Below are positions 1-9,727 of a stretch of 64,000 nt of DNA, piece after piece. Positions within the stretch are counted from its first letter, which is position 1; every line of letters starts with the position of its first letter. The stretch is from contig NZ_FXTP01000004.1 in the NCBI RefSeq assembly GCF_900182705.1, forward strand, positions 235,510-299,509. Direction: 5' to 3'. A program made the translations under genes and the position numbers. This stretch comes from Gracilimonas mengyeensis. GTDB taxonomy: Bacteria > Bacteroidota > Rhodothermia > Balneolales > Balneolaceae. The notes below the pieces were generated by a model. It saw nothing but the letters and a program-made list of their open reading frames with translations, was not told where the DNA came from and ran no database searches.

Positions 1-761
1 TGAAAACAATTCACAAGCTGAACTGTGAACCCAATGGTCTGTTTCCTCACAATCCCGAACCTTTACCGGAACATCTGACTGAGATCTGCACTTTTGTAAA
101 AGAAAACGATGCCGACTTAGGCGTCGTAACCGACCCGGATGCAGACCGCCTGGCGCTAGTGGATGAGAAGGGAAATTTATGGGGAGAAGAATATACCCAG
201 GCCGCTGCTTTTGATTTTATATTATCAAAAAAAGTCGGGGCTTGTGCTACCAATTTGTCCTCTTCACGAGTGGCTGATGATGTGGCAAGGGAATATGATC
301 AGAAATGTTACCGCTCGGCGGTAGGAGAAATCAATGTGGTGAAGGCCATGCAGGAACACGATGCCGTAATTGGCGGGGAAGGCAACGGAGGGGTGATTTG
401 TCCTGATTTACATTACGGGCGCGATTCGCTGGTTGGGATTGCCATAGTGCTTCAGCTACTGGCCGAAAGAAAAGTGAGTGCATCCGAATACCGGGCAAGC
501 TTGCCGGACTATTTCATGAGCAAGAACAAGATTCAACTGGATGACTTGGGCAAAGATGCCGACGAGGTGTTGGAGATGGTTAAACATCATTTCTCAAGCC
601 TGCAACCAAACACGGTTGATGGGGTGAAAATCGATTTTGCTGAGGGATGGGTTCATCTTCGAAAATCCAATACAGAGCCTATCATCCGTATTTATTCGGA
701 GGGCAGATCACCGGAGGCCGCGAAAGCCTTTGCCAGCAAAATCTTTGATTTACTCAAATAA
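1..761 (+). CDS. Phosphoglucomutase/phosphomannomutase family protein, 3' part (gene enters from the left edge)
   Basis: The open frame runs in from the left edge (first full codon at base 3) to a TAA at 759-761, so only about 252 C-terminal residues are seen. They contain the metal-binding loop DPDADR of alpha-D-phosphohexomutases at about visible residue 46, the sugar-recognition segment GEGNGGV, and near the C-terminus the phosphate-binding segment RKSNTEPIIRIY. The enzyme interconverts hexose 1- and 6-phosphates or glucosamine phosphates for envelope sugars. Substrate (glucose, mannose or glucosamine) cannot be fixed without the catalytic serine, which lies outside the window. An internal ATG at 159 lies after the metal loop and is not the real start. 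Confidence 0.9.
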   Translation, partial: KTIHKLNCEPNGLFPHNPEPLPEHLTEICTFVKENDADLGVVTDPDADRLALVDEKGNLWGEEYTQAAAFDFILSKKVGACATNLSSSRVADDVAREYDQKCYRSAVGEINVVKAMQEHDAVIGGEGNGGVICPDLHYGRDSLVGIAIVLQLLAERKVSASEYRASLPDYFMSKNKIQLDDLGKDADEVLEMVKHHFSSLQPNTVDGVKIDFAEGWVHLRKSNTEPIIRIYSEGRSPEAAKAFASKIFDLLK

Positions 762-977
762 TACAGGAAATTATGGTTCAGTTAAGTTTCCCTGCTTAAG
801 AATGCAAAAAACAAAGTAATAATCTATTTTAGCAAGCCCATCAAGAGGCAGTAACTTGTATATTTATCACAATTTAATTCTGCCGGGACCTCGGTAATAG
901 GCGGGGAATACACTATCAAATAATCGGTTTTTAGGTTTTAAATCAGAACGTAAGCTCATAAAAAGCACCAAAAGAAT

Positions 978-3737
978 ATGTATTTCAGTACAACAGATGA
1001 CGGCATTGAACTAGGTAAAATTCAGGACGACCTCACTTTTTTGCACCGGTGCTATGTAGATATGTTACGGGAGCTTGGGGAAGACCAGGTTGCCGAAGCC
1101 ATTGAAGATGGAAAGCATTCCAAAAGCGATTCGGAAAAAATCAGCAAGGCATTTTCTCTGTACTTTCAGCTGATAACTATTGTGGAAGAAAATGCGGCAG
1201 TGCAACTTCGAAGAAAGCTGGAGGATGAATACGGGCTGGATCGTATTTCAGGGCTTTGGGGTAAAATACTTTCAGAGCTGCGTGACCATAAATTATCGGA
1301 AGAAGATATTCTGGATAAACTTCCGCAGACAAGAGTAGAACCGGTACTGACGGCTCATCCCACTGAGTCAAAACGCTCAACCGTTATTGACCAGCTGCGT
1401 TATATTTACTTGTTGATGGTAAAGCGTGAGAACCAAATGTGGACCCATAATGAAGAGCAGCAAATCCGTGATGAAATTATGACGGCGATGCAGCGGCTTT
1501 GGAATACTGGTCAGGTTTTTCTGCATAAACCTTCTATTAGTGATGAGCTGCGAAATGTGATGCATTATCTTACCAACGTGTTTCCACAAGTGCTGCCCAT
1601 GCTTGATCAGCGGCTTAGAGATGCCTGGGAATCGGCCGGTTTCAATCCTGACCTGCTGAATGACTACCGGCAGTTTCCCAAGATAAGTTTTGGTAACTGG
1701 GTTGGGGGCGATCGTGACGGTCATCCCTTTGTGACTGACCAAGTGACTTCAGATACTTTGCTGAAATTACGCCGCCAGGCTTTGCAATTGTTACGTGAAG
1801 ACCTGTCAAGTCTGGCTCAGAAAATCAGTATTTCTTCATTGGAAGTTGATGTTCCGGAAATCCTCAAAAAAAGGATTACCGGCATGGCCCTGCGGTGCGA
1901 AGAGGATGCAGAGGCAGCTATTTCAAGAAATGTTGATGAACCGTGGCGCCAATATTTGAATCTCATGCAGCTGCTGTTGCCACTGGATGAAGAGGGGCAG
2001 CCCATTGAGGACCTGGAGAAAACACGTTACTATCTTTCAAAAGATGAGGTGCTGGCAGACCTTGATATTTTTATCAAGTCTTTGGAAGAGATCAATGCCC
2101 ATCGTATTGTGAAAATGGATGTTGAACCGGTAGCCCGTAAAGCAGAAACCTTTGGGTTCCACCTTGCCGCTTTGGACATCCGCCAGAACAGTAAATTTCA
2201 TGATGCAGCATTGGCATCACTGCTTAAAGCAGCCGGTATTGAAGATGGTGAGAATTTCGCCGACTGGCCGGAAGAGAAAAGAGTGGAATTTCTGAATGAA
2301 GAGCTGAAAACTTCTCGGCCTTTTGTACGGCATCGTTACGGACTAAGCAATGAGTCGGACGCGGTATTGGCTTGCTATCGGGTGATCTACAAACACATTA
2401 AACGTTTTGGGCCCGCTGGCATCGGTTCCTTTATCGTAAGCATGACCCGTAGCCTGTCTGATTTATTGGTGGTGTATATACTTTGCAGAGAAGCCGGCCT
2501 GATGGAACAGACCGATGAAGGTATGGCATGCCGCGTACCGGTGGTTCCTTTGCTGGAAACCATTGAAGATCTTGAAGATGGTCCTGAAATTCTGGATAGG
2601 TTCCTGGCTCATCCCGTTACACAAAGAAGCATGCGTTACCGGGAACAGAAGGACGGAGCTGACCGCTGCCAGCAGGTGATGGTTGGCTATAGCGACAGCA
2701 ACAAAGATGGTGGAATTTTTGCCAGTTTGTGGAGCCTGCACCAGGCCCAAAAGAAATTATCGGACGTTGGTGAATCGCATGATATCAGGATTCGCTTTTT
2801 CCATGGCCGGGGTGGCACCATCAGTCGCGGGGCAGGACCAACTCACCGATTTATAGCCGGCTTACCGTCTAGTACTATTAAAGGTGATTTAAGATTGACT
2901 GAACAAGGGGAGATGATTTCCCAGAAGTATGCCAACACCGTTACTGCTTTGTATAACATGGAACTGCTGCAGGCAGGTACGGCCGGCTTGACCTTGGGGG
3001 TTAATGATTCCTCTCAAAAGAAACTACATGAGGAGCTGGAGCCGATCATTAACAAAGTGTATGATTACAGTCTGGAAAGCTATCAAAAAATGGTTCATTC
3101 GGATGATTTTGTACGCTTTTTTGCACAGGCTACGCCCATTGATGTGATCGAATCGAGCCGCATTGGTTCGCGTCCTGCCCGTCGGACCGGTAAACGATCT
3201 TTTGGAGATTTAAGGGCCATTCCATGGGTTTTCAGCTGGAGCCAGGCCCGGTTTTTCCTCACGGGATGGTACGGCGTAGGCAGCGCATTGCAACGTCTAA
3301 AGAAAGAAGACGAAGAGGCTTTTGAGTTGCTAAGTAAGCACGCGATTGATTACATGCCGTTCCGGTATATCATCTCCAATGCCTCTTCCGCTATCGCTTT
3401 AACGGATACGGAAATTATGGAGCGATACGCTTCGCTGGTGGATGATGAAGAACTTGCTGATAGTTATTTGAAGCAAATCAAAGAAGAATTCACCCGAACA
3501 AGGGAGATGTTGGAAGTTTTATACGGGCACAAGCTCACCGCTCGCCGACCACGTTTGTACCGGATGATTGCTTTTCGTTCTGAACGCCTAGAGCCGCTGC
3601 ATGATCTGCAAATTCAGCAATTGAAGAAATGGCGGAAAATGAAGGAGGATGGCAAAGAGAAAGAGGCTGCCGAATTACTCCCCGATATGCTGCTGGTATT
3701 GAATGCTATAGCCAGTGGCCTTGGAACTACGGGATAG
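978..3737 (+). CDS. ppc: Phosphoenolpyruvate carboxylase
   Basis: The 919-residue protein is the usual length for PEP carboxylase, which adds bicarbonate to PEP to give oxaloacetate and refills the TCA cycle. Visible signatures in order are VLTAHPTESKR with the catalytic histidine at about residue 127, GNWVGGDRDGHPF near 245, GYSDSNKDGG near 571-580, the FHGRGGTISRGAG loop with a histidine at about 609, and RIGSRPARR before the C-terminal region. The chain ends in ...TTG, close to the family's terminal NTG. The ATG at 978 is chosen because the family's N-terminal residues follow it. About 216 bases upstream are free of genes and probably hold the promoter; no strong Shine-Dalgarno is visible. 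Confidence 0.97.
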   Translation: MYFSTTDDGIELGKIQDDLTFLHRCYVDMLRELGEDQVAEAIEDGKHSKSDSEKISKAFSLYFQLITIVEENAAVQLRRKLEDEYGLDRISGLWGKILSELRDHKLSEEDILDKLPQTRVEPVLTAHPTESKRSTVIDQLRYIYLLMVKRENQMWTHNEEQQIRDEIMTAMQRLWNTGQVFLHKPSISDELRNVMHYLTNVFPQVLPMLDQRLRDAWESAGFNPDLLNDYRQFPKISFGNWVGGDRDGHPFVTDQVTSDTLLKLRRQALQLLREDLSSLAQKISISSLEVDVPEILKKRITGMALRCEEDAEAAISRNVDEPWRQYLNLMQLLLPLDEEGQPIEDLEKTRYYLSKDEVLADLDIFIKSLEEINAHRIVKMDVEPVARKAETFGFHLAALDIRQNSKFHDAALASLLKAAGIEDGENFADWPEEKRVEFLNEELKTSRPFVRHRYGLSNESDAVLACYRVIYKHIKRFGPAGIGSFIVSMTRSLSDLLVVYILCREAGLMEQTDEGMACRVPVVPLLETIEDLEDGPEILDRFLAHPVTQRSMRYREQKDGADRCQQVMVGYSDSNKDGGIFASLWSLHQAQKKLSDVGESHDIRIRFFHGRGGTISRGAGPTHRFIAGLPSSTIKGDLRLTEQGEMISQKYANTVTALYNMELLQAGTAGLTLGVNDSSQKKLHEELEPIINKVYDYSLESYQKMVHSDDFVRFFAQATPIDVIESSRIGSRPARRTGKRSFGDLRAIPWVFSWSQARFFLTGWYGVGSALQRLKKEDEEAFELLSKHAIDYMPFRYIISNASSAIALTDTEIMERYASLVDDEELADSYLKQIKEEFTRTREMLEVLYGHKLTARRPRLYRMIAFRSERLEPLHDLQIQQLKKWRKMKEDGKEKEAAELLPDMLLVLNAIASGLGTTG

Positions 3738-3895
3738 GCTTAGTAAATCTTTATATTGTCTTTCAAGGTTATCAGTTCTATAATATCAAAATGGTTAAAC
3801 CTAAGTGAAACTATATCACCACTTAAAACTGTTAGGATATTGCATGAATTGATTTATGTGCCTAATTAGAATTTCTCATCCAAAGTAGACGAATT

Positions 3896-5821
3896 TTGGC
3901 TGACAAGGATAAGAAGAGAGATAACAATAAAAAGGTACCTCCCAAAGGTATAGGCAATAAGGGAGGCGGAAAGAAGCCCGGATTTTCATCCTGGTCGAGC
4001 CTGCTAATTTGGATATTTGTAATAGCTCTTGCTTTAAATTGGTTTTTGACCTCAGAGAATGGGTTATTTGAACCCACGCCAAACATAGAATACACCGAGT
4101 TCCGACAAGAAATCAGGGAGGATAATGTTTCCCGGATACAAGTAGAGGGGCAAAATGTGCAAGGCGAGCTTAAGAATCCCAAAACACTTAAAGCAGCGGA
4201 AGGCGATACCGTACGATACGACCAATTCACCACCTACATCCCAAATTTTGAGGATGAGAACCTTTCCAGTCTGCTCGAAGAACACGATGTGACCGTAGCG
4301 GCCGAACCCGAGTCGCAGTTTAACTGGTGGTACATCATTATGATTGTCCTGCCCATTATTTTCTTCATTTATATAGGGGTGATGTTTTACCAGCGCATGA
4401 GCGGGCAGAATCAAGGACTATTCAATATTGGCAAAAGCACAGCTAAACTGCAGGAACCTGAAGAACAGGATACGACCTTTGAAGATGTGGCTGGACTGGA
4501 TAATGCCAAGAAAGAGCTGGAAGAGATTATTGCCTTCTTGAAGGAGCCAGAGCGGTTTGAAGAGATTGGGGCTAAACTGCCTAAAGGCCTGCTGATGGTA
4601 GGTCCGCCCGGAACCGGAAAAACCTTACTTGCCCGGGCTACCGCGGGAGAAGCAAATGTGCCTTTCTTTACCATTACGGGTTCTGATTTTATGGAAATGT
4701 TTGTGGGTGTAGGTGCCAAAAGGGTAAGGAACATGTTTAAGAAAGCTAAGGAGATGTCGCCCAGCATTATTTTTATTGATGAGCTGGATTCCATTGGTCG
4801 CCGGCGCGGTGCAGGTTTGGGGGGAGGCCACGATGAACGTGAGCAAACACTCAACCAATTGCTTTCAGAGCTGGATGGCTTCGAACCCACGGAAAGCGTG
4901 GTGGTGATTGGTGCTACAAATCGTCCCGATATTTTAGATAAAGCGTTACTTCGTCCCGGAAGATTCGACCGGCGCATTACTGTAGATGTGCCAACTAAAA
5001 GTGCACGGCACGAAATATTGAAGATCCATGCCAAAAATAAGCCGCTTCATGATGATGTAGAACTTGAAGTTATTGCCAAGAGTACGCCTGGTTTTAGTGG
5101 GGCAGATTTAGAGAACCTTTTGAATGAGGCTTCACTATACGCCGGGCGGAATAAGCGTAAGAAAATAATCATGGATGACATCGACAAGGCGCGGGACAAG
5201 GTAATGATGGGACTTGAACGTGAAGGCATGCAAATCGATGACGAAGAGAAGAAGTTGCTGGCCTACCACGAAGCCGGACATGCCTTGGTGGCTTCCGTAT
5301 TGCCACACTCTGATCCTATCCATAAAGTTTCCATTATACCCCGTGGCAAAGCGATGGGGGTAACGCTTCAGTTGCCTGAGAAAGAGAAATACCTCTATAA
5401 CAAAGAATACCTGTTGGATCGCCTTGCTGTAGTGATGGGAGGTCGTGCAGCCGAAGAGTTGATTTTTGAGACAGCAACCAGTGGTGCCCAGGACGATCTG
5501 AAAAAAGTAGCGAAGTTATCACGCAAAATGGTTACCGAGTGGGGCATGAGTGATCGCTTTGGTCATATTTCTTTCGGGAGTGATGAAGAGGAAGTATTCC
5601 TTGGTCGCGATATGAGTCGCAAGCAACAGTACAGCGATTCAACAGCTCGTGAAATAGACGAAGAGGTTCAAAAGATAACTAAGGAAGCATTTGACCGTGC
5701 CCTCTCAACTATCAAGGACAACCGTAATGTGCTGGATAAGGTAGCTGAGATGCTGCTCGAAAAAGAAGAAATACCCGGGAAGGAAGTTAGCAACTTATTA
5801 GAGGAAAAAGAGCAAGATTAG
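3896..5821 (+). CDS. ftsH: ATP-dependent zinc metalloprotease FtsH
   Basis: A 641-residue membrane-anchored AAA protease that degrades misfolded and short-lived membrane and cytosolic proteins. Features in order: a basic N-terminus, first membrane segment about 33-51, periplasmic FtsH_ext domain, second membrane segment about 144-164, Walker A GPPGTGKT at 236-243, the pore-loop region FVGVGA, Walker [10 protein letters not shown] from 291, the second region of homology [20 protein letters not shown], and the zinc motif HEAGH at 458-462. The start is a TTG: the frame is closed by TAA at 3863-3865 and holds no ATG before the first membrane segment. No Shine-Dalgarno is apparent. It is about 160 bases after ppc and may have its own promoter. 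Confidence 0.97.
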   Translation: MADKDKKRDNNKKVPPKGIGNKGGGKKPGFSSWSSLLIWIFVIALALNWFLTSENGLFEPTPNIEYTEFRQEIREDNVSRIQVEGQNVQGELKNPKTLKAAEGDTVRYDQFTTYIPNFEDENLSSLLEEHDVTVAAEPESQFNWWYIIMIVLPIIFFIYIGVMFYQRMSGQNQGLFNIGKSTAKLQEPEEQDTTFEDVAGLDNAKKELEEIIAFLKEPERFEEIGAKLPKGLLMVGPPGTGKTLLARATAGEANVPFFTITGSDFMEMFVGVGAKRVRNMFKKAKEMSPSIIFIDELDSIGRRRGAGLGGGHDEREQTLNQLLSELDGFEPTESVVVIGATNRPDILDKALLRPGRFDRRITVDVPTKSARHEILKIHAKNKPLHDDVELEVIAKSTPGFSGADLENLLNEASLYAGRNKRKKIIMDDIDKARDKVMMGLEREGMQIDDEEKKLLAYHEAGHALVASVLPHSDPIHKVSIIPRGKAMGVTLQLPEKEKYLYNKEYLLDRLAVVMGGRAAEELIFETATSGAQDDLKKVAKLSRKMVTEWGMSDRFGHISFGSDEEEVFLGRDMSRKQQYSDSTAREIDEEVQKITKEAFDRALSTIKDNRNVLDKVAEMLLEKEEIPGKEVSNLLEEKEQD

Positions 5822-6597
5822 AGATGAGAATGAGTTAATAATTAAGCAGGTCACCGCTGTAGATGTCAACCAATTCGGCGACAAAATTTAATAAGTTGGC
5901 CCCGAATGGGGGCAAGCAACAATAGCCCCAAATGCCTTTTTGTATAACCCTCGGCAGGTATTCCTATCTTGACGTCAGTTCGAGATAAGAAATAAGTTGC
6001 TCCGGCCTTCAGGCCGGTGAAAACGTATTCCTTTTATAAAGAACCCGAATTTTGATGGTATTAAAGTCCATACGTTTGGCGAGGGTTGCTGCAAAAATAG
6101 TAAAAGACCATAGTGCCAAAGCTTTGAAGAACGAATAATTTTGTAGCTCCATTGGGGCAAAGCTTTATTTTTCTTTTCATTCTCCACCGGCCTGAAGGCC
6201 GGAGCAATTACAGTGAAAGTTGAGACTTTATCTCGAACTGACGTTATCTTAATATTCTACAAGTCTCGGGTTCTTCTTTGTGTGATAAACAACCCGGGGC
6301 TGCATCCACTTGCGTGGATTTATCCCGGGCTATTGTTGTTCGTCCCATACGGGTACGTGAAAATTGTCCTAGAATTAGCTAACATCTTCAGCAATGACGG
6401 GTCCTAGACCGAACACAGATTAATGTAGTTCTCAGGCAGCTTTCTTTAGAGAGATATTGCAAAAATTGAATTTCATGATTAGTTTAAGACAATAAACTCT
6501 TAAATAGGCTGTGGCAAATCTAAGATTCCTTTTGGCATTGTAAGTAGTTGTTGCTGGTTTACCGTCATGGTCTGATAACCTCCACAAATAGAGAAGC
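5822..6597. repeat. Gene-free repeat-rich spacer after ftsH
   Basis: No credible gene is present. The stretch contains a GC-rich hairpin cluster at about 5895-5935, the MITE-like element at 5972-6244 (listed separately), and a further hairpin at about 6288-6342 in which CCCGGGGCTGCATCCAC is partly mirrored by GTGGATTTATCCCGGG. The final 200 bases are AT-rich and probably contain the promoter of the Rrf2-type regulator. A 64-codon open frame at 6213-6407 is formed from these repeats and is not a gene. Confidence 0.75.
5972..6244. mobile_element. MITE-like element with nested inverted repeats (complete copy)
   Basis: The 17-base sequence ACGTCAGTTCGAGATAA at 5972-5988 returns as its exact reverse complement at 6228-6244. 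Inside it, a 23-base block at 5997-6019, containing CCGGCCTTCAGGCCGG, is exactly reverse-complemented at 6185-6207. No transposase is encoded. The first about 200 bases recur at 63554-63752. Small size, paired terminal inverted repeats and multiple copies fit a miniature inverted-repeat element or a REP-derived doublet mobilised in trans. No clear target-site duplication can be seen at the ends. Confidence 0.65.
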
Positions 6598-7050
6598 ATG
6601 TTGTTATCAAAATCATGTGTGTACGGGCTGCGGGCGGCGCTTTACCTGGCGGCAAAAAGGGATGGGAGCTATTATTCTATCCGCACAATGAGTGAAGAAC
6701 TCGATATTTCCTTCCATTTTTTGACCAAGATTCTGCAGCAGTTAACGGCAGACAGCCTGCTGGAATCATACAAAGGGCCGAATGGGGGAGTGCGGTTATC
6801 AGCAAAAGGGAAAAAATCTACCCTTTTTGATTTAGTGATTGCTATAGATGGGCCGGGCTTGTTTACTGAGTGCGCTTTAGGCCTGCCTGGTTGCGGATCA
6901 GAGGAACCATGTCCTTTGCACAATAGCTGGATTGATACCCGGGCTTCTATTGAAAACATGCTGAAGCGCACTAACCTCACTAAAATTGCGGAAGAGGGAA
7001 AAGAAAAACATTTTCGTCTTACTGCTGACGGCCACTTCTCCTGGAGTTAG
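6598..7050 (+). CDS. Rrf2-family iron-sulfur transcriptional regulator (NsrR/IscR type)
   Basis: A 150-residue Rrf2 protein with an N-terminal winged helix-turn-helix (about residues 1-65, with ISFHFLTKILQQL as recognition region). Three cysteines at 92, 99 and 105 (spacing C-X6-C-X5-C) match the cluster-ligating set of NsrR and IscR-like proteins, which bind an iron-sulfur cluster sensing nitric oxide or cluster status. It lies just upstream of ric and shares its orientation, so NO sensing and control of the downstream genes is the likeliest role. This is an inference from family and context; no clear NsrR operator was recognised between the genes. The start is ATG at 6598, though TTG at 6601 is also possible. 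Confidence 0.88.
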   Translation: MLLSKSCVYGLRAALYLAAKRDGSYYSIRTMSEELDISFHFLTKILQQLTADSLLESYKGPNGGVRLSAKGKKSTLFDLVIAIDGPGLFTECALGLPGCGSEEPCPLHNSWIDTRASIENMLKRTNLTKIAEEGKEKHFRLTADGHFSWS

Positions 7051-7123
7051 AAATTTTTTTTCATCGATTCATAAAGAATTCATATAAATAAGATAAAATA
7101 CTCTTAAAACTAAAATAGTTGTT

Positions 7124-7819
7124 ATGCAAAATTACTCACAAACACCTGTTGGCCAAATTGTGGCCAAAGATTACCGAACTGCACAGATATTACGATCTCA
7201 TGGCTTAGATTTTTGCTGTGGGGGAGGACGAACGCTTGAAAAAGCCTGTGCTTCCAAAAATATTGAACTAGAACAAGTGATATCGGAGCTGGAAGGTTTA
7301 CAGACATCCGATAGCCTCACGGAAAATTATAATGAATGGTCGCTGGATTTCCTGGTGGATTACATCGTGAATAATCATCACGGCTTTGTACAAAAGGCTT
7401 TACCGGAAATTAACTTCTATGCCGAGAAAGTAGCTCGCGTGCATGGCGAAAGAAATCCAAACCTGTATGACATCCTCCAAAAAGTACGTCTGCTGAGTGA
7501 TGAAATGCTTGGTCATTTGCAAAAAGAGGAAGAGGACCTGTTTCCACAGATTAAAGAACTGGTTAGAGAGCACAAAAAAGGGTCGGTTAAGGAAGCACTG
7601 ATAGAAGCGCTGGAAGATGAGCACGATAAGGCCGGCCAGTTAATGGCTGAGATAGAAGAGCTGACCGAAGGATTTACTCCTCCTGAAGACGCATGCGCAT
7701 CGTACCGGGTGTTATTCCAAAACCTGGAAGGCTTCCAGCAAGACTTGCACAAACATGTGCATTTAGAGAATAATATCCTGTTTCCCAAGGCACTGAATCT
7801 TGAACAGCGCTTGAACTGA
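7124..7819 (+). CDS. ric: Iron-sulfur cluster repair di-iron protein (Ric/ScdA/YtfE family)
   Basis: At 231 residues this has the family's normal length and two domains. The N-terminal ScdA_N (DUF542) domain holds the paired cysteines at 31-32 in FCCGGG. The C-terminal hemerythrin-like domain has candidate di-iron ligands at His85/86, His131, the acidic run after it, His167 (EDEHDKAG), and His211/213 with Glu215 (HVHLEN). Ric proteins restore iron-sulfur clusters damaged by nitric oxide or peroxide and act in the cytosol. It lies 73 bases after the Rrf2 regulator and before the heme-copper-like membrane genes, and is followed by a strong terminator, so it is probably transcribed with or under the regulator. 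Confidence 0.95.
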   Translation: MQNYSQTPVGQIVAKDYRTAQILRSHGLDFCCGGGRTLEKACASKNIELEQVISELEGLQTSDSLTENYNEWSLDFLVDYIVNNHHGFVQKALPEINFYAEKVARVHGERNPNLYDILQKVRLLSDEMLGHLQKEEEDLFPQIKELVREHKKGSVKEALIEALEDEHDKAGQLMAEIEELTEGFTPPEDACASYRVLFQNLEGFQQDLHKHVHLENNILFPKALNLEQRLN

Positions 7820-7840
7820 GGCAGGTTTTTAGCATGCATA

Positions 7841-7877
7841 AATCCGCCTGGTATCAAAACCCGGGCGGATTTTTTTA
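7841..7877 (+). terminator. Rho-independent terminator after ric
   Basis: AAATCCGCC and its complement GGCGGATTT form a GC-rich stem, with additional GG/CC pairing toward the loop, followed immediately by a run of seven T. It starts about 20 bases after the ric stop codon. Confidence 0.85.
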
Positions 7878-7983
7878 TGCCAATAAAAGAGGAATAAGTA
7901 ACTATTTCACTGCCGTTATAGATTTTTAAGACAAAATCATCTTCATCTAACCTTAATTAAATAAAACTATTGTGTATTGAAAA

Positions 7984-9240
7984 ATGTCAGAGGATGCACT
8001 AAAAATGAAATCACTGTCTAAAGATTCCGGTATTTGGCAATGGGCTATGTTCAGCTTTGTGCTGGCCGGCCTAACCGGTTTCCTATACAGGTTGGGTCTC
8101 GTTTTTCCTCTGCCTATCGATTTTTCGTTTGAAAACATTCGGCACGGACATTCACATCTAATGTTCTTTGGTTGGGCTGCACTGTTGCCTATGTACCTGA
8201 TAAAGCTGGATTCTATTCCAGGCTACCATGCAGCTTTTGGTCCTCGTCTGATGAAAGCCTCATTATGGTTTTCTGTGGTGTTTACTCTTTTATCCTATCC
8301 GGCTTTCTTGATGTGGGGCTATCAACCGGTGGCAGCGGGAGAGGCTTACCTGCCGTTGTCAGCAATCCTTTCTGGTATGGTGATGATAGGTTGGTACGGC
8401 TTCATGATTGGCTATCTCATCACCCGCTATTTCAAAAAGGATTTCCAGCCCAATATCTGGTTTGAAAGTGCACTGATTATGCTTTTTATAAGCTCTCTGG
8501 GAGCATGGGGCGTTGGTTTTGTTGAATTGATGGGCATAGGCGGACCTATGTTTGGTAAGGCTCTTACGCATTTTTTCCTGGCCACTTTTATGGAAGGCTG
8601 GGTGATTCTGGTACTTTTAGGTTTGATTGCAAAGGTTTTAAAAATAGGGGAAAAAGAGCTGGTGGTATCACCACTGGTGCTGGTTGGTCTGATCACCATC
8701 GGAGCCCCGCTTACTTTCCCGTATGGAATTCCTGAATCGATGGTGAGTCTGAACTTGTCGGTGGCAGCAAGAATGGGCGGCTTCCTCATTGCAGAAGGCA
8801 TTTTGTTATTTGCATTTTCAGCCTTTAGGTCACGAAAAAAAATGATGGCTATATGGGTATGGCCCCTGATATTCCTGGTGGCCAAGGCCTTTATGCAATT
8901 GGTCGCTTCCGTCTCGCCGGCCGACCTCTGGCTTTCAGACCACGGCATCCGGATACTGTACCTGCATGTAGTTTTATTAGGTGCCCTCACTACCGGTTTG
9001 GTAGCTTACCTGAACAGAGACCTCGATATCCGTGCGGGTTACTTCTATGCGGTTCTTGGGTCCGTCATCTTTGTGATTTTAACCCTTGTGTTGCTCACCA
9101 GCTTATGGCCGGCATTTTTAAGTGGCATCTGGATTTATGATGTACTTGCCCTTGCGGCCATTTTCCCGGTAATAGCCGTGATGTTGTTCTGGCTAAAACT
9201 GTATCTCACCGTTAAAAAAGATGTCAAACAGTTTCCTTAG
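7984..9240 (+). CDS. Polytopic membrane protein resembling NnrS/heme-copper oxidase subunit I
   Basis: A 418-residue, very hydrophobic protein with roughly 11-12 predicted membrane segments. The notable motif is RHGHSHLMFFGW in the second membrane segment (about residues 53-64), which resembles the heme-ligand region of cbb3/NOR-type subunit I and the HxHEMLFG motif of NnrS. Further histidines lie in THFFLATFMEGW and in LSDHGIRILYLHV. NnrS-like proteins are tied to nitrosative stress and are often near ric. I infer a heme-containing membrane protein in NO defence, but full catalytic ligand sets of a true oxidase or NO reductase are not evident. The start ATG at 7984 follows an AT-rich promoter-like region after the ric terminator. 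Confidence 0.6.
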   Translation: MSEDALKMKSLSKDSGIWQWAMFSFVLAGLTGFLYRLGLVFPLPIDFSFENIRHGHSHLMFFGWAALLPMYLIKLDSIPGYHAAFGPRLMKASLWFSVVFTLLSYPAFLMWGYQPVAAGEAYLPLSAILSGMVMIGWYGFMIGYLITRYFKKDFQPNIWFESALIMLFISSLGAWGVGFVELMGIGGPMFGKALTHFFLATFMEGWVILVLLGLIAKVLKIGEKELVVSPLVLVGLITIGAPLTFPYGIPESMVSLNLSVAARMGGFLIAEGILLFAFSAFRSRKKMMAIWVWPLIFLVAKAFMQLVASVSPADLWLSDHGIRILYLHVVLLGALTTGLVAYLNRDLDIRAGYFYAVLGSVIFVILTLVLLTSLWPAFLSGIWIYDVLALAAIFPVIAVMLFWLKLYLTVKKDVKQFP

Positions 9241-9285
9241 GTTTACATCTGTAAGACAAGCTAATTTTGAAAATCAATCAAAGCT

Positions 9286-9723
9286 ATGCCTTTAATTACT
9301 CGGTTGTTTATTAAAACAGGTTTAGTCTATTTCGTGATTTCACTGTTGATAGGAATTAGCAGTCAAATACCTTCTCTTCACTTTCCTGCTATCACACCAT
9401 TATTCTGGCATATGTTAATGCTGGGATGGATCACACAAATCATCATCGGGGTTTCACTCTGGATGTTTCCCGGTCGTAAAAAAGAGGAAAGCTTTCAAAA
9501 TCAGCGGTTGGGCTGGATTGCTTATGCGGGATTGAATTCCGGGCTGTTTTTACGCGTAATCAGTGAACCCTTGATCTATGCGTATCCAAATACTATTTGG
9601 GGTGAACTGTTGGTAGTATCCGCTGTACTGCATTTTGTGGGCATCGGGAGTTACGTACTGGAAATCTGGCCCAGGGTGATGTCGCGCAAGCAACGTCTGA
9701 ATCGCCGAAAAAAACGGAAATAG
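9286..9723 (+). CDS. Small four-helix membrane protein, heme-copper-like (first of a paralogous pair)
   Basis: A 145-residue protein with about four membrane segments and a basic C-terminal tail (RKQRLNRRKKRK). It begins MPLITRLFIKTGLVYF, matching the next gene's MPLISRWMIRLSLVYL, so the two are paralogues. Its second segment reads FWHMLMLGWITQIIIG, a histidine followed by a GW-rich helix like the heme-binding helix of oxidase subunit I and NnrS. It follows the 418-residue membrane protein by 45 bases and precedes its paralogue by four bases, suggesting one operon and possibly one complex. No named function can be assigned. Confidence 0.7.
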   Translation: MPLITRLFIKTGLVYFVISLLIGISSQIPSLHFPAITPLFWHMLMLGWITQIIIGVSLWMFPGRKKEESFQNQRLGWIAYAGLNSGLFLRVISEPLIYAYPNTIWGELLVVSAVLHFVGIGSYVLEIWPRVMSRKQRLNRRKKRK

Positions 9724-9727
9724 TGCC

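Noticed and set aside
6213..6407. 64-codon plus-strand open frame after the MITE-like element
   Set aside because: It is assembled from the right arm of the element and the following hairpin, has no start signal, and contains no domain.
8427..8990. 187-codon minus-strand frame inside the 418-residue membrane protein gene
   Set aside because: The plus frame has clear membrane helices and neighbours in the same direction; the minus frame has low-complexity shadow composition.
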